Shown: positions 63,819-64,000 of the stretch, piece after piece
How the letters are laid out: each line of letters begins with the position of its first letter
Numbering within the stretch: position 1 is the stretch's first letter
Assembly (NCBI RefSeq): GCF_001424985.1
Contig: NZ_LMDA01000022.1
Span: 124,001-188,000 of the forward strand
Source: Rhizobium sp. Root1212
GTDB lineage: Bacteria; Pseudomonadota; Alphaproteobacteria; Rhizobiales; Rhizobiaceae
Direction of reading: 5' to 3'
DNA: 64,000 bases
Made by a program: the position numbers and the translations under genes
Notes under the pieces: model-generated
Told to the model about the DNA's origin: nothing
Databases searched by the model: none
What the model saw: only the letters and a program-made list of their open reading frames with translations

Positions 63819-64000
63819 TTACGCGCCGTAGACGATCAGCAGATCCTTGGCGTCGATCTGCTCGCCGGTCCTGACCAAGACTTCGGCGATCGTGCCGTCC
63901 TTTTCCGCATGCAGCGCCGTTTCCATCTTCATCGCTTCGATGGAGAGCAGGATATCGCCCGCCTTGACGGACTGGCCGGCAGACACCGCAACCGTGGAGA
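63819..64000 (-). CDS. pyc: Pyruvate carboxylase, C-terminal biotin-carrier end (partial)
   Basis: About 60 residues of the C-terminus: the biotinyl-lysine motif SIEAMKMETALHAEKDGTIAEVLVRTGEQIDAKDLLIVYGA. The EAMKMET lysine is biotinylated. The sequence, including ALHAEKDGT, is that of rhizobial Pyc rather than AccB, whose motif is EAMKLMN-like. The stop TAA is at 63819-63821; the rest of the gene is outside the window. Pyc makes oxaloacetate, feeding the TCA cycle with acnA. Confidence 0.88.
   Translation of the reverse strand, partial: STVAVSAGQSVKAGDILLSIEAMKMETALHAEKDGTIAEVLVRTGEQIDAKDLLIVYGA

Overview
The window is a gene-dense, GC-rich stretch of chromosome from a Rhizobiales bacterium, most likely Rhizobiaceae (Rhizobium/Agrobacterium type). 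Evidence: DUF2794, BA14K, DUF1223, DUF2585 and IalB family proteins, the fdxA-carD pair, phaA/phaB divergent from phaR, a bacteroid-type ccmABCDG cluster, a ybhL-type RNA leader and rhizobial mosaic palindromes (RIME-like). It reads as core chromosome. I found no phage, insertion sequence, CRISPR array, tRNA or rRNA. The family-level placement is inference from gene content.

Layout. 1-4.4 kb: leuC (cut by the left edge), a secreted BA14K protein, an amino-acid ABC permease and binding protein without a local ATPase, and rplS. 4.6-9.4 kb: TauE-type permease, then the translation cluster ffh, chorismate mutase, rpsP, rimM, trmD (minus strand), with a candidate terminated leader RNA upstream of ffh. 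9.4-14.1 kb: LysE exporter, a three-gene TrpXY-like ABC system, rlmN. 14.3-24.1 kb: IalB protein, DUF1232, pterin dehydratase, RNA cyclic phosphodiesterase, arylesterase divergent from a lipoprotein-export-like ABC pair, Bax-inhibitor protein with ybhL leader, acetyltransferase, DUF2794, DUF1223.

24.3-37.5 kb: acnA, divergent ccmA-B-C-D-G cytochrome c maturation genes, a small secreted protein, DUF2585, ispZ, ftsY, mtaB, dapF (a minus-strand run with 4-base overlaps), argG. 37.5-46.1 kb: drug-efflux MFS with its MarR regulator, a methionine-rich secreted protein, LysE, M3 oligopeptidase, typA, gfa, carD. 46.5-54.6 kb: fdxA, S4-domain protein, a 1000-residue helicase, phaB-phaA and divergent phaR, a membrane protein, rpmF. 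54.8-64 kb: GST, mtgA, a prenyl synthase convergent with ispG, a DeoR-VOC-MFS operon, a complete amino-acid ABC operon, and the biotin-carrier end of pyruvate carboxylase at the right edge.

Shared themes are protein targeting (ffh and ftsY both present), ribosome and RNA maturation (rplS, rpsP, rpmF, trmD, rimM, rlmN, mtaB, typA), and carbon storage and central metabolism (phaABR, acnA, pyc). The observations most worth a second look are a pair of inverted RIME-like repeats inside the ftsY reading frame, the hairpin/terminator leader upstream of ffh, the structured leader of the Bax-inhibitor gene, an 11-bp-arm dyad upstream of lysE, and a small secreted protein that is almost one quarter methionine. 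I did not see a clearly novel multi-gene system.
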